Shown here: piece after piece, positions 1-8,190 of the stretch
Layout of the letters: the number at the start of each line of letters is the position of its first letter
How positions within the stretch are numbered: the stretch's first letter is position 1
NCBI GenBank assembly: GCA_022712975.1
Contig: JAFLJO010000119.1
Coordinates: forward strand, 1 to 43,188
DNA length: 43,188 bases
Direction: 5' to 3'
From: Desulfocapsa sp.
Lineage (GTDB): Bacteria; Desulfobacterota; Desulfobulbia; Desulfobulbales; Desulfocapsaceae
Made by a program: the position numbers and the translations under genes
Notes under the pieces: model-generated
What the model was told of the DNA's origin: nothing
What the model saw: only the letters and a program-made list of their open reading frames with translations
Database searches by the model: none

Positions 1-809
1 CTAATACGTTAACGCAGTGTGGCACTCCAATAACAGGCGTAACAGGCTGGGGAAGTGCTGCAATACCGACGATTAATACGAGCTCATCCGAGATAGTCTG
101 GTTAGCTTTTCAAGCCGGGAATGGAATTGGGGGCACAGACACGTTAGACCCTCGTTATGATTTAACTGGCGGAATTCACGAACAGGCCAACCCTGGCACA
201 TATGTAATTTGTGCAGACCCTGCAAACAGAACATCAACAACAACTGGCACAAGACGGTATTCAGTGTACCTAAGACCAGTCTCATCAACTATAATTGAAA
301 GAACTCTATCAGATTCAATTGATGTAATTGATTCCTCAAATAAGGATGTGTTACTTCAAAGATTGATACATGATGATGTTGATTTATCTGATTTTCTTAC
401 AAGGGATTTATCTTTTGCGATTCAGATTATAACAAGATTGCTATCTGATTCAGTTGATTTATATGATTCTATATCAGCTGATTTAATCAAGATATTTGAA
501 TCAATATTATCAGATCAAGTAAATGTTTCTGATTTCACTATCATAAATTTGATAAAGATTATTGATAGAACAGTCAGTGATTCATTATTGCTAAGTGATG
601 ACACCCGAGTTGAGTTTATAAGAGTGCTTGAGCGTGTGTTGCCAGATTCAATTGATTTGAGTGATGACCTTGTAAGGATATTGTTTACAGGTGCATTCTT
701 GAGGTTCTTGGTTATGAAGATATCAGATAGAGATATTGAAATGTCATTGTCTGATAGGCACATGCTTATGAGCATAAATGATCACAACCTGAAAGGTGGA
801 CTCCAATGA
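1..809 (+). CDS. Tail fibre protein, C-terminal part (gene continues from 42294 across the circular join)
   Basis: The frame whose codons start at position 3 is open from the left edge to the TGA at 807-809. It continues in phase the frame that runs off the right end, giving one 567-residue protein. The first 85 or so residues finish a beta-sandwich domain of a kind common in phage fibres (AVYTDSAGAP at the right edge, then TNTLTQCGTPITGVTGW here). After YSVYLRPVSS comes a repeat region of about 125 residues: six imperfect copies of a 20-25-residue unit built on LSDS(I/V)DLSD, followed by a tail ending SINDHNLKGGLQ. A role in host recognition is inferred from this modular build and from the position beside neck and tail genes. 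A GTG at 264 could give a shorter product, but nothing requires it. The stop overlaps the next start as ATGA. Confidence 0.75.
   Translation, partial: NTLTQCGTPITGVTGWGSAAIPTINTSSSEIVWLAFQAGNGIGGTDTLDPRYDLTGGIHEQANPGTYVICADPANRTSTTTGTRRYSVYLRPVSSTIIERTLSDSIDVIDSSNKDVLLQRLIHDDVDLSDFLTRDLSFAIQIITRLLSDSVDLYDSISADLIKIFESILSDQVNVSDFTIINLIKIIDRTVSDSLLLSDDTRVEFIRVLERVLPDSIDLSDDLVRILFTGAFLRFLVMKISDRDIEMSLSDRHMLMSINDHNLKGGLQ
300..669 (+). repeat. LSDS(I/V)DLSD protein repeat region in the tail fibre
   Basis: Six degenerate repeats start near codons for RTLSDSIDVIDSS, RLIHDDVDLSDF, RLLSDSVDLYDS, SILSDQVNVSDF, RTVSDSLLLSDD and RVLPDSIDLSDD, spaced 20 to 25 residues apart. The DNA is diverged between copies, so the repeat is kept at protein level and is not a recent duplication. 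Such acidic Ser/Asp repeats are typical of elongated beta-structured or stalk segments in phage fibres; that role is inferred. Confidence 0.7.
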
Positions 810-1084
810 TCATAAAGGAATTTCTAAGAGATAGCACACTAAAGATAACTTGGATTGATTCAGGAACTACACCAAATTCAATTCACTTTAATATACTTGA
901 TAAGAGTGAGTCAATATTGTCATCTGATAATATGGTAAGCTCAGGCAATGGGCATTATTTTGCGCTATTCACAATACCAAACAGCTTCAATTTTGGGTTC
1001 TATAATTCAGAGACTGTTGCAGTAATTGATAATTACCCATATCGCAAAAAACGCCCGTTCAGGGTTATTCCAGGAGAAGTGTAA
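806..1084 (+). CDS. Small virion-module protein of unknown function
   Basis: This 92-residue protein starts with ATG in a 4-base ATGA overlap with the fibre gene, and its TAA overlaps the next ATG by one base (TAATG), so translation is probably coupled. It has no signal peptide or membrane segment. The middle (GNGHYFALFTIPNSFNFGFYNSETVAVIDNYPYRKKRPFRVI) has alternating hydrophobic and polar residues, suggesting a small beta-domain. It lies between the fibre and neck genes, so an accessory or adaptor role in the head-tail region is the best guess from context. I do not recognise a family. Confidence 0.6.
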   Translation: MIIKEFLRDSTLKITWIDSGTTPNSIHFNILDKSESILSSDNMVSSGNGHYFALFTIPNSFNFGFYNSETVAVIDNYPYRKKRPFRVIPGEV

Positions 1085-1503
1085 TGGGACGATATATCAA
1101 TTGGGATGATCTCATATCAAGATATCCAAAGCTAGCAACAAAAGGTGGAGCAGGTGCAGTTGATAGTTCTTTTATACAAGCAACTGAATATCAAATAGAT
1201 GGGATGCTAACTGGAATCTTCACAGTCCCGTTCTCTGATAACAATGTTACAATTAAAGACTTGTGCATTGAACTTTGTAATGTTAGGATGACTTCAGACT
1301 ATGTTAAAAATGGTGATAAGATAAAGAAGACGTTTATGGACAGAATTGAAAGAATCAGAAATGGGTCTGAGGCAATGATGACGAGCAGTGGTGATGTTAT
1401 GTACTCCAGTGGTGACATTATCTTTAGCACAACACAAGATAGAGGTTCATTGTTTGATGTTGGCACATGTAGTGCTAATGTTAATTCATATATGTGCTTG
1501 TGA
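1084..1503 (+). CDS. Head-tail connector (neck) protein, Mu gp36/DUF1320-like
   Basis: The 139-residue protein begins with a helical segment, INWDDLISRYPKLA, much like the opening of Mu gp36/DUF1320 neck adaptors (a tryptophan or hydrophobic residue, then DLI.R). An ATEYQIDGML helix and an LCIELCNVRM helix follow, also as in small head-completion adaptors. The C-terminus is Ser/Gly-rich (MMTSSGDVMYSSGDIIFS). It comes directly before a gpG-like tail-completion gene, the usual order in Mu-type modules. The assignment rests on this order and the N-terminal pattern, so the exact family is uncertain. The stop overlaps the likely GTG start of the next gene (GTGA). Confidence 0.55.
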   Translation: MGRYINWDDLISRYPKLATKGGAGAVDSSFIQATEYQIDGMLTGIFTVPFSDNNVTIKDLCIELCNVRMTSDYVKNGDKIKKTFMDRIERIRNGSEAMMTSSGDVMYSSGDIIFSTTQDRGSLFDVGTCSANVNSYMCL

Positions 1504-1955
1504 TTAAGTTTAAATTAAAAACGCCCATCAATAACATTGAACGCAAGTTTAGGAATCGAATTGCCTCAATGAAAGATTTGTCAAAGCCAATGAAGAAAAT
1601 ATCAATAATGATTGATAGGTGGACACAAGATAACTTCAGGACTGAAGGGGGCAATGTAGGTGGATGGGCACCATTGGCACATGGTGGTAGATTCGTGAAA
1701 AAGAATGGAGTGTGGACTCTTGATGAAAATGCAAAGATACTACATGACACAGGTGCATTAAGAATTAGCACGCTGCCATTTCACACGAAAAGAAATGCAG
1801 GAATTGGGTCTGAGTTGCCATATGCAAAAAAACATAATGAAGGTGAAGATGGATTGCATGTAAGGCGCATTATCCCTGATAAGTCAGAAGATAAAGACAT
1901 AATGACAAAGTCCAAACAGATATTGACTGAATATGGAAAAAAGGTATTGAAATGA
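1500..1955 (+). CDS. Tail completion / virion morphogenesis protein (Mu gpG or P2 gpS family)
   Basis: The start is taken as GTG at 1500, in a GTGA overlap with the preceding stop; a GTG at 1494 would add two residues. The 151-residue product has the signature of the phage virion-morphogenesis family (PF05069): a basic N-terminus, WAPLAHGGRF near the middle, ILHDTGALRIS (the ILxxTGxLRxS motif), then YAKKHNEGE and a basic C-terminus. Proteins of this family complete the tail or seal the head-tail joint. It sits between the neck adaptor and the tail-terminator candidate. The stop overlaps the next ATG (ATGA). Confidence 0.75.
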   Translation: MIKFKLKTPINNIERKFRNRIASMKDLSKPMKKISIMIDRWTQDNFRTEGGNVGGWAPLAHGGRFVKKNGVWTLDENAKILHDTGALRISTLPFHTKRNAGIGSELPYAKKHNEGEDGLHVRRIIPDKSEDKDIMTKSKQILTEYGKKVLK

Positions 1956-2398
1956 CAGCTTCTAATATATCAGATATAACAAGTGCACTTAGAGACCAAA
2001 TCCAAAACTTTGAATCAGTTATTGATGTAACTGGAGGTATGGAAATTGGAAAAAGTGAAGTAATAAATGAAGATATAAACAATTGCCCTTGGGCATGTGT
2101 ATACAGAAGCAGTCAATCAATAGCTCCATATGCACTTGGCGGGTCATATGATAATGAGCCTGTTTTGAAAATTATAATACAAGCAGCAAGTCTACTGAGT
2201 GGTGAAGATTGTGAGAACATTCTTGAGTCATATGTAAACGAGATTATTGAAGCAATAAAGGATGATGTAACAATACAAGGGACTGTTGATATTATATCTT
2301 CAATTGAAATTGCATATGGATTTATAAACTCTGATGAGCATGATGCTTATTTTCAAAGTGCAATTATCGAAGTCAATGTCAAAGGCGAAATACAATGA
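1952..2398 (+). CDS. Probable tail terminator protein
   Basis: This is a 148-residue alpha/beta protein (ITSALRDQIQNFESVIDVTGG ... NCPWACVYRSS ... ENILESYVNEIIEAIKDD ... SSIEIAYGFINSDEHDAYFQSAIIEVNV). Size, position between the gpG-like gene and the tail tube, and the closing beta-strand pattern (a DAYF..AIIEVNV strand) fit the lambda gpU-type tail terminators that cap the tail tube before head attachment. The call is inferred from gene order and fold-like pattern; there is no diagnostic motif. It overlaps both neighbours by ATGA. Confidence 0.5.
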   Translation: MTASNISDITSALRDQIQNFESVIDVTGGMEIGKSEVINEDINNCPWACVYRSSQSIAPYALGGSYDNEPVLKIIIQAASLLSGEDCENILESYVNEIIEAIKDDVTIQGTVDIISSIEIAYGFINSDEHDAYFQSAIIEVNVKGEIQ

Positions 2399-2589
2399 AT
2401 GTAAATAGAGTAACAGTGATATGGAAGGGGGGCAGCAAAATAGTTCCCCCATATGGCCTTCTTGAATATGATCGTGAGTTGGATATGCTTGAGGTTGAAG
2501 CAGTCCGATTCAAACAAATGAACCCTGAAGGCATCGTTGAAATTAAACCAATGAATCATGCTTTATTTGATTCTGAACAGGAGGACTAA
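2395..2589 (+). CDS. Small tail-module protein of unknown function
   Basis: The 64-residue protein MNVNRVTVIWKGGSKIVPPYG... ends in an acidic tail (FDSEQED). It overlaps the preceding gene by ATGA and is followed, after two bases, by the tail-tube gene, whose Shine-Dalgarno (AGGAGG, about 2579-2584) lies inside this gene's last codons. A small gene just before the tail tube occurs in several Mu-like modules (for example DUF2635), but I see no clear match. No catalytic motif or membrane segment is visible. Confidence 0.6.
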   Translation: MNVNRVTVIWKGGSKIVPPYGLLEYDRELDMLEVEAVRFKQMNPEGIVEIKPMNHALFDSEQED

Positions 2590-2591
2590 CA

Positions 2592-3581
2592 ATGGGTGGC
2601 TATGGTCAAAAATCAAGTGTCGCAATTATATTTCAAAATTCATTTGACTTAGGAACTGGGTCTGCATATGGGGATGTAGGGTCTGCCCACTTCATAGGGC
2701 ATGTATCTGAATCATTTAAATTGAATATCCCTCCAATGTATGCAGAGGACATACAAGGGGTGTTTGATGAAGGTGATACATATGAAGGTGCAAGGACTGT
2801 TGAAGGGGACATTGAGACATTATCAAAAATTATTCCTCTTGGTGCATTATTGAATACTGTTTTCAATCAAGTGTCCAATGTCGAGTCTGGGTCTTTTTTC
2901 ACAAAAACATTCAAGCCAAGAGTATCTGATTTTGATGAAGAATATTGTGCTGAACATCCAATAACTGCATATATTGATCGAGATGTCGGGTCTGCTGATT
3001 TATACCCTAACATGAATGGCAATACACTTGAGCTTAATGTGTCAGCAGGGGCGTTCTTAACTGCAACAGTTGGTTTTGTTGGAGGGTATCATACACAGCA
3101 AGCACCTGTATCTGCAAGTTACTATACAGGCAAGCGTCAAACTTGGGATGTTGCATCTACATCAATTGGTGGGGTTGCAAACGGCTCAATCAAAGAGCTA
3201 ACTGTAAAGATGGAGTCTGCTCTTGAGGCGCAACACACCAACAATAACAGTAAATACCCATCAAGGATAAAGAGGACAGGATGGCGAACTATTTCAGTCG
3301 AAGGCACATTGGCTTTTGATAGTCGTGATGAATATCAACAGTATCTTGCACAAAGTGAGCGCTCTATGGTAGTACACTTTGAAGGTGTGACTGAATTGTC
3401 ATCTGGATATAACGAAAGCCTAACAATAAAACTTCCATCGATGCGGTATGAAGACTTCCCTGTTAACGCAGGTGGCCCTGGCCAAATTGATGCATCATTT
3501 TCAGGGAAAGGCAAGTATAATGTAAATAGCGCAACTGCTATGGAGATTATACATGTCTCAACTTTTGATTCATATTTCTAA
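2592..3581 (+). CDS. Major tail (tail tube) protein
   Basis: The 329-residue protein is Gly-, Ser- and beta-rich and follows the tail-terminator candidate, the expected position of the tube subunit. The N-terminus (GQKSSVAIIFQNSFDLGTGSAYGDVGS) and repeated blocks such as EGDTYEGARTVEGDIETLSK, LTATVGFVGG and RTISVEGTLAFDSRDEYQQY resemble the two-lobed tube proteins of siphophages. AGGAGG about 8 bases upstream supports ATG 2592. There is no sheath gene nearby, so a non-contractile tail is indicated. This should be one of the most abundant virion proteins. Confidence 0.75.
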   Translation: MGGYGQKSSVAIIFQNSFDLGTGSAYGDVGSAHFIGHVSESFKLNIPPMYAEDIQGVFDEGDTYEGARTVEGDIETLSKIIPLGALLNTVFNQVSNVESGSFFTKTFKPRVSDFDEEYCAEHPITAYIDRDVGSADLYPNMNGNTLELNVSAGAFLTATVGFVGGYHTQQAPVSASYYTGKRQTWDVASTSIGGVANGSIKELTVKMESALEAQHTNNNSKYPSRIKRTGWRTISVEGTLAFDSRDEYQQYLAQSERSMVVHFEGVTELSSGYNESLTIKLPSMRYEDFPVNAGGPGQIDASFSGKGKYNVNSATAMEIIHVSTFDSYF

Positions 3582-3594
3582 GGATAATACACAA

Positions 3595-4044
3595 ATGGCA
3601 CTTACAAAGCAACTTAAAAAAGAGTTTGATTTTGATGGACAATCATTTATTGTTACTGCAAAGCGCTTGAAAAGAAAGCAGATGATACAAATTGCACCAT
3701 TGCTAGCTACTGATGATAAGGGCAATGTTGTGCTTGAAGGGCTTAAGGAGCAGCTGGAATTTGTTGATATAGGTGCAGATATTGTGAGGAAACAAGTCTG
3801 TGACATGGGTGAATTTTATATATATGATGAATTGTATAGCTGTGAAAATGATAACCATAATGTTGATTTGTATGAAGATGTAATATTCACAGGTCTGGTA
3901 TCTGATCTATTTCAGTGGATTATGCAGAATAGCTTCTTGGGGGAAAGTGCTGAAAAAAAGCCAGAGTCTTTGCAGGAGTCAACTTTGCAGGTTATGGAAG
4001 TGAAGCCCCAGATGGAGGGCATTCCATCGGAGGATGCCCACTAG
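3595..4044 (+). CDS. Tail assembly chaperone, short (zero-frame) form, gpG-like
   Basis: The 149-residue protein lies directly before the tape measure, the standard place for the tail chaperone. I chose ATG 3595 (MALTKQLKKEF) over ATG 3553, because AAGGA at about 3580 is well spaced for it and the longer start overlaps the tube gene. The body is acidic and helical (LKRKQMIQIAPLLATDD; DIVRKQVCDMGEFYIYDEL). Near its end is a -1 slippery heptamer, A AAA AAG (3954-3960), read in frame as GAA AAA AAG. Most ribosomes should stop at the TAG (4042-4044); a minority shift and make the longer GT-like form. Confidence 0.75.
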   Translation: MALTKQLKKEFDFDGQSFIVTAKRLKRKQMIQIAPLLATDDKGNVVLEGLKEQLEFVDIGADIVRKQVCDMGEFYIYDELYSCENDNHNVDLYEDVIFTGLVSDLFQWIMQNSFLGESAEKKPESLQESTLQVMEVKPQMEGIPSEDAH

Positions 4045-4208
4045 TACTTTGGTTTGATGCATTCACATCATGTCATTCATTCAGTGCTGATGGATCAATT
4101 TCAAGGATTGAATGGCCTGATGGAGGGTGCTATTGTGATCAAGAGTCAATTCTTATTGAGTTGTTTAATATATTTGAAGATGAGCACTACAAATCATTTA
4201 ATAGGTAA
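3954..4208 (+). other. Programmed -1 frameshift site and extension of the tail chaperone (GT-like form, 3595-4208)
   Basis: After a -1 slip on A AAA AAG (3954-3960) the new frame is open to TAA at 4206-4208. It adds 82 residues (ARVFAGVNFAG ... CPLVLWFDAFTSCHSFSADG ... CYCDQESILIELFNIFEDE), for a 204-residue product. The upstream limit of the -1 frame is the TGA at 3951-3953, immediately before the slippery run, so the overlap is only usable from this site. No other gene occupies 4045-4208. This is the lambda G/GT arrangement, known across siphophages. No strong downstream pseudoknot was found by eye. Confidence 0.85.
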
Positions 4209-4213
4209 TTGAT

Positions 4214-6241
4214 GTGGCAAATAAAATTGAGTTTTCTATAATTGGCATTGATAAGATAACGAAGACATTATCTAAGATATCTGCATCAATATCAAATGTG
4301 GTTAAATCAATACTAAATGTTGCAAAGAAAACTGCAATTGCAACTGTTGCACTATTGGCATTTGTATCAGTTACTGCAGCAGGAATTGATGCAACAACTA
4401 ACTTCTCCAATCGAATAGGAATTGAAGTTGAAGAGCTGTCAAAACTTCAATTTGCTGCAAATCAAGCAGGAGTTGAGACAAATCAATTTAATTTAGCTAC
4501 TCAGAGAATGACAAGGCGTGTTGCTGAAGCAGCACAAGGTCTTGGTGAGGCTCAAGGGGCGCTGAGAGAGCTTGGGATTGATGCAAAGGCATTTAAAGAC
4601 TTAGGCATTGAGAATCAATATGCAATCTTATCTGATAAAATAAATAATGCTGCCAGTGAATCAGATAAGCTTCGATTAGCATTTAAGTTATTTGATTCAG
4701 AAGGCACATCAGTTCTTCAGATGCTGAAGGGTGGTGGTGATAACATGCGCGCTCTCGCAGCTGATGCAGAGTTTCTTGGTCTTGTAATATCAAAGAAAGT
4801 TTCTGCATCTGCAGCACACTTTACTGGTGCCATGGGCAGGGCAACTGGCTCTGTGAAGGGAGCTAGTCGGGCTATAACAGCAGAGCTGATGCCTGTTCTG
4901 TCTGGCTTAGCAAATCGCTTTGCAAATAGCCTAGCCTCTTCACGTGCATCCATTGTTGATTTTGTTAAAGATTCAACCATTGGCTTCTTTACATTTATAG
5001 AAGTGATACAACAAGTATTTAGTAGGGTGCATGCTATCTTCACTGATAGAAGTGCATTCTCTGCGTTCTTAGATAGCATTGGTGAATTTATTAAAACTGC
5101 AGGCATAATGTTTTGGCAATTAGCCAAGATCATCCCTACTGTTATCTGGGAGGCAGTTAAAGCAGGTGCTACAATACTAAATAAACTTTTTGCAATAGCA
5201 ATTGGTGGTATGCCTACCAAAGATTTTACAGACACCATAGTTGATACAGTGGCAGATGCCTTTAAGAAAGCTTCTAAAAATATATCCACTATGACAAAAG
5301 GCCCGCTTGAAGAGTTTAAAAATGGAGCTGTTGAAGCTGCAGGAGTGATGGGAGAGGCTTTTGGTATTAATTTAGAAGCTGCTAATGCAAAAGCTGAAGA
5401 GACTCTAGCAGGATTGATGGAGTTTGGCAATGTTGCTAAAGATGTTATAAAAACAACAGGGGAAGAGTTGGCTGAGTTTTTAGTGCAGTTTGACATAGCA
5501 TACCAAACATGGAAGGAAAATATGGAGAAAAGCTCGCAAGAGTTCGCTGCTAGCTTTTTCAATCTTATGACTTCAATTATCGATCAAATATCAGATAGGA
5601 TGGCTGATGCAATAGTCGAAGGGAAATCAATGTCAGAAGCGTTCAAAGGCTTTATGAAGCAGGTAACTAAACAGATAATATCCATGCTGATCAAAATGGG
5701 GATTCAAAGATTGATCACAGGGGCTGCTAATAAAACAATAACAACTTCAGAAGCAGGCACTGAATTTGCAAAGATGAGTGCAGCAACATATGGTAATGCT
5801 TTTGCAAGTACTGCTGCAATTCCTATTGTTGGGCCTGGAATGGCACCTGGTGTTGCAGCTTCATCATTAGCTGCTATGCAAGCAGGGTCATCAGCTGCTG
5901 CAGCATCCGGTGCAGCTATGTCAGGCATTGTCGCTCAAGCACATGATGGACTAACAAAAACGAAAAGAGCAGGTACTGTATACCTGGACAGAGGGGAGCG
6001 TGTTGTAAATGAAAGACAAAATAAAGATTTGACGTCATTTATGAAGAACGGGAAATCTGATGGAGGAGTTCTGATTGAAGCACTGAATGTTAATATTGAA
6101 TTACCTCCAGACTTTGATACTGCAGGGGCATTAAGAGATATGGATTCAAATGATTGGCAAGACATAGTAGCAGGCCCATTGTATGATGCAATGGATATGC
6201 TTTTTCATAAAGGTGTGAAGCCTAGTAGCTTAGGGGCATGA
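4214..6241 (+). CDS. Tail tape measure protein
   Basis: The gene starts at GTG 4214, five bases after the chaperone extension ends. The 675-residue protein has a coiled-coil N-terminus (KITKTLSKISASISNVVKSILNVAKK), a hydrophobic segment at about 40-58 (TAIATVALLAFVSVTAAGI), a DTTNFSNRIGI.VEELSKLQFAANQAGV block typical of tape measures, further hydrophobic stretches (about 285-335), an Ala-rich C-terminal region, and a closing RAGTVYLDRGERVVN motif seen in many tape-measure C-termini. Tape measure length sets tail length, by the usual rule about 1.5 Angstrom per residue, so a tail near 100 nm is expected. The long opposite-strand frame at 4717-5562 is a codon-bias shadow. Confidence 0.85.
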   Translation: MANKIEFSIIGIDKITKTLSKISASISNVVKSILNVAKKTAIATVALLAFVSVTAAGIDATTNFSNRIGIEVEELSKLQFAANQAGVETNQFNLATQRMTRRVAEAAQGLGEAQGALRELGIDAKAFKDLGIENQYAILSDKINNAASESDKLRLAFKLFDSEGTSVLQMLKGGGDNMRALAADAEFLGLVISKKVSASAAHFTGAMGRATGSVKGASRAITAELMPVLSGLANRFANSLASSRASIVDFVKDSTIGFFTFIEVIQQVFSRVHAIFTDRSAFSAFLDSIGEFIKTAGIMFWQLAKIIPTVIWEAVKAGATILNKLFAIAIGGMPTKDFTDTIVDTVADAFKKASKNISTMTKGPLEEFKNGAVEAAGVMGEAFGINLEAANAKAEETLAGLMEFGNVAKDVIKTTGEELAEFLVQFDIAYQTWKENMEKSSQEFAASFFNLMTSIIDQISDRMADAIVEGKSMSEAFKGFMKQVTKQIISMLIKMGIQRLITGAANKTITTSEAGTEFAKMSAATYGNAFASTAAIPIVGPGMAPGVAASSLAAMQAGSSAAAASGAAMSGIVAQAHDGLTKTKRAGTVYLDRGERVVNERQNKDLTSFMKNGKSDGGVLIEALNVNIELPPDFDTAGALRDMDSNDWQDIVAGPLYDAMDMLFHKGVKPSSLGA

Positions 6242-6242
6242 T

Positions 6243-6776
6243 ATGACTTATGAATTAAGACATACAAGCTATCCAGGTAGCGCATTTTATGATAATATTA
6301 GTTTCCATGTAGGCTCTGAAGATTCAAGTCCTAAGAAAATATTTTTTAAGCCTGACGGTACTAAGATGTATATGATTGGAGCAGCTACTGATGAAGTATA
6401 CCAATACTCAGTACCTAACTCTTGGGATTTAAATTCAGGCGTTTTTATAGCAGACGTAGTTTCATTCAGCCCTGAATATGATTTCATAGATAGTTCCAAA
6501 AAAATAGAATCAAGGCATAGAACAAGGGATGGTAGTGAATTTGTATATAAGTGGGCAGATCAAGAACAAATATCATTCTCGCTTGAGTATGTGAACTCAT
6601 CTGATAAATCTGTAATAAATAACTTCTGGAGAAATAATACAGATTTGACTCTGTATAACTCAAATGATGCATCTGTATTTAGTTGTTATATAACAAACAA
6701 ATCACTACCAATAGGCCAACTTAACAAGCCATACAATAATTTATTCAAAGGCAAACTGAAATTGGAAGCTTATTGA
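6243..6776 (+). CDS. Minor tail protein with a single propeller-type blade
   Basis: ATG 6243 follows the tape-measure stop by one base. The 177-residue protein has two parts. Residues about 31-69 contain KKIFFKPDGTKMYMIG, TDEVYQYSVPNSWDLNSG: one unit of the PDGTKMY...VYQYS..WDLS repeat known from YncE-like beta-propellers and marine phage tail proteins. The C-terminal half (RTRDGSEFVYKWADQEQISFSLEYVNSSDKSVINNFWRNN) looks like a distal-tail or minor-tail domain. A lone blade cannot form a propeller, so it may be a leftover of recombination or may complete a trimer. Position after the tape measure supports a tail-tip role. Confidence 0.65.
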   Translation: MTYELRHTSYPGSAFYDNISFHVGSEDSSPKKIFFKPDGTKMYMIGAATDEVYQYSVPNSWDLNSGVFIADVVSFSPEYDFIDSSKKIESRHRTRDGSEFVYKWADQEQISFSLEYVNSSDKSVINNFWRNNTDLTLYNSNDASVFSCYITNKSLPIGQLNKPYNNLFKGKLKLEAY

Positions 6777-6777
6777 C

Positions 6778-7956
6778 ATGCCTTTAAATGCATCATCAGA
6801 GTGGATACAAAATATACAGGGGTATAAGCCGCTCATCACACGTCAATTCTTTATTGGTACATCTGATTATTCACCACATGTATTAAAGTGGCCACGTATT
6901 AAAACAGATTGGATAAAGATGGCACCTAATAATGTAATGATCAATCTTGCAAATGAAGACCAATCATTTAATTTTTTAAGAGATGATGGCCTGGGAGTTA
7001 CTTTAGAATGTGAAATTAAGATTGGTCAAATTACTGCAGTTGATTCACTAGAGTCAATAACATTGTTCAAAGGTGGAATTAGTGGGTTTAAATTCAAAAG
7101 CGGTGCATGTGCAATATCAATAGTAGATAGATGGAATCAATTAACTAATAGAATCATAGGTACTGAAGATGTTCCAGTGGATTACTCCACTAGTAACTAT
7201 CTGCCTAGTGATCTCGCTTGGTATTTTTGCACATCACACGGTGGATTATCATCTGTTGAATCAAGCTCAAATCCTGACATTGATCATTCAAGTTTTCTTG
7301 ATTGGGCTTCAATTATGTCTGGTAGCTCTATATTAATGCAATCTTATCTTAAAGGCTCTAAGCCTGTTGATGGGCTGAGAAGGATAGGCAGACTAACAAA
7401 TACTGCTATATATGTAAGTCCAGATAATCGATTGACTTTCAAAAGATTCAGCCTTATTGATTCAAACTCTACAATCCTATCAGATAGCACTGTAAAAGAC
7501 ACTTCTATTGAAATAAGAGAAGATGCTATCATCAATAAATTCTATCAGAAAGCAGGATATTCAGTCGCTTCTGATTATCACACAATAACTGTATTTGATA
7601 CAGACTCTGACAGTGTCAATAGCTATGGTCTACATGAAGAAATAGAAGGTGACAAAATAGTATGGTTTGTAAATACTGCATCTGCATTGGATTCTGCTCA
7701 ACGACTAATACAGCAGTATTCTATGCCTGCAGATGATATGCTTGTTGATACTGTTTTAGCAGCACTGCCTTCTTTGATTGGTGAGACATTAGTGGTAGAG
7801 GACACATTGCTTGGAATCAATTTAGGATATAGAGTAGAAAATACAGATGTAAATTATGATACAGGAGCAATGCGCGTGAAGGGTAGCAGACGATTATTTT
7901 TCAATGGGTTCACCTTAGATGCTAGCACTTTAGATGGCCCTGACATACTATCTTAG
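6778..7956 (+). CDS. Minor tail / tail-tip protein
   Basis: This 392-residue protein begins one base after the previous stop. It lies third after the tape measure, where siphophages encode tail-hub or tip-complex proteins. It is beta-rich with many Ser/Asp residues (DSDSVNSYG; SNSTILSDS), has no signal peptide, and its last third (DMLVDTVLAALPSLIGETLVVEDTLLGINLGYRVENTDVNYDTGAMRVKGSRRLFF) resembles the OB-like or hub closing region of minor tail proteins. I do not recognise a specific family; the call is by position. Confidence 0.55.
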   Translation: MPLNASSEWIQNIQGYKPLITRQFFIGTSDYSPHVLKWPRIKTDWIKMAPNNVMINLANEDQSFNFLRDDGLGVTLECEIKIGQITAVDSLESITLFKGGISGFKFKSGACAISIVDRWNQLTNRIIGTEDVPVDYSTSNYLPSDLAWYFCTSHGGLSSVESSSNPDIDHSSFLDWASIMSGSSILMQSYLKGSKPVDGLRRIGRLTNTAIYVSPDNRLTFKRFSLIDSNSTILSDSTVKDTSIEIREDAIINKFYQKAGYSVASDYHTITVFDTDSDSVNSYGLHEEIEGDKIVWFVNTASALDSAQRLIQQYSMPADDMLVDTVLAALPSLIGETLVVEDTLLGINLGYRVENTDVNYDTGAMRVKGSRRLFFNGFTLDASTLDGPDILS

Positions 7957-7968
7957 GAGAGAATATAA

Positions 7969-8187
7969 ATGACAATACTTAGAACTATTAAATGCGACCT
8001 GTGTGAAGATAGCCACACAGAAATAGATTACGGGAACGGCTTTCCAGGATGGTGTATTATACAAGGTATATCTAAGTTAGATGCCACTGAAGATAGACCT
8101 ATGGTTCAAGAAGATACCCAATCGACTTTTTGCCCTGTACATAAAGAGTTGATTGCTAGATATATTAAGAAACTAAATGAGGATTGA
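7969..8187 (+). CDS. Small putative zinc-binding protein in the tail module
   Basis: The 72-residue protein has Cys9, Cys12 (KCDLCED), Cys29 (GWCI), Cys55 and His58 (FCPVHKE): two CxxC/CxxH pairs 46 residues apart that could bind one zinc ion. Aligned AGGAGAG sequence lies about 8 bases before ATG 7969. Small cysteine-paired proteins are occasionally found between tail genes, but none with a defined role that I can name. It could be a tail-tip chaperone or a misplaced early-type protein. Four bases separate it from the fibre gene that follows. Confidence 0.55.
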   Translation: MTILRTIKCDLCEDSHTEIDYGNGFPGWCIIQGISKLDATEDRPMVQEDTQSTFCPVHKELIARYIKKLNED

Positions 8188-8190
8188 GAT

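Noticed and set aside
4717..5562. 281-codon open frame on the minus strand opposite the tape measure
   Set aside because: It is a mirror of the Ala/Ser-rich tape-measure codons, has no ribosome site, and its product is a low-complexity protein. Neighbouring genes on both sides run on the plus strand.
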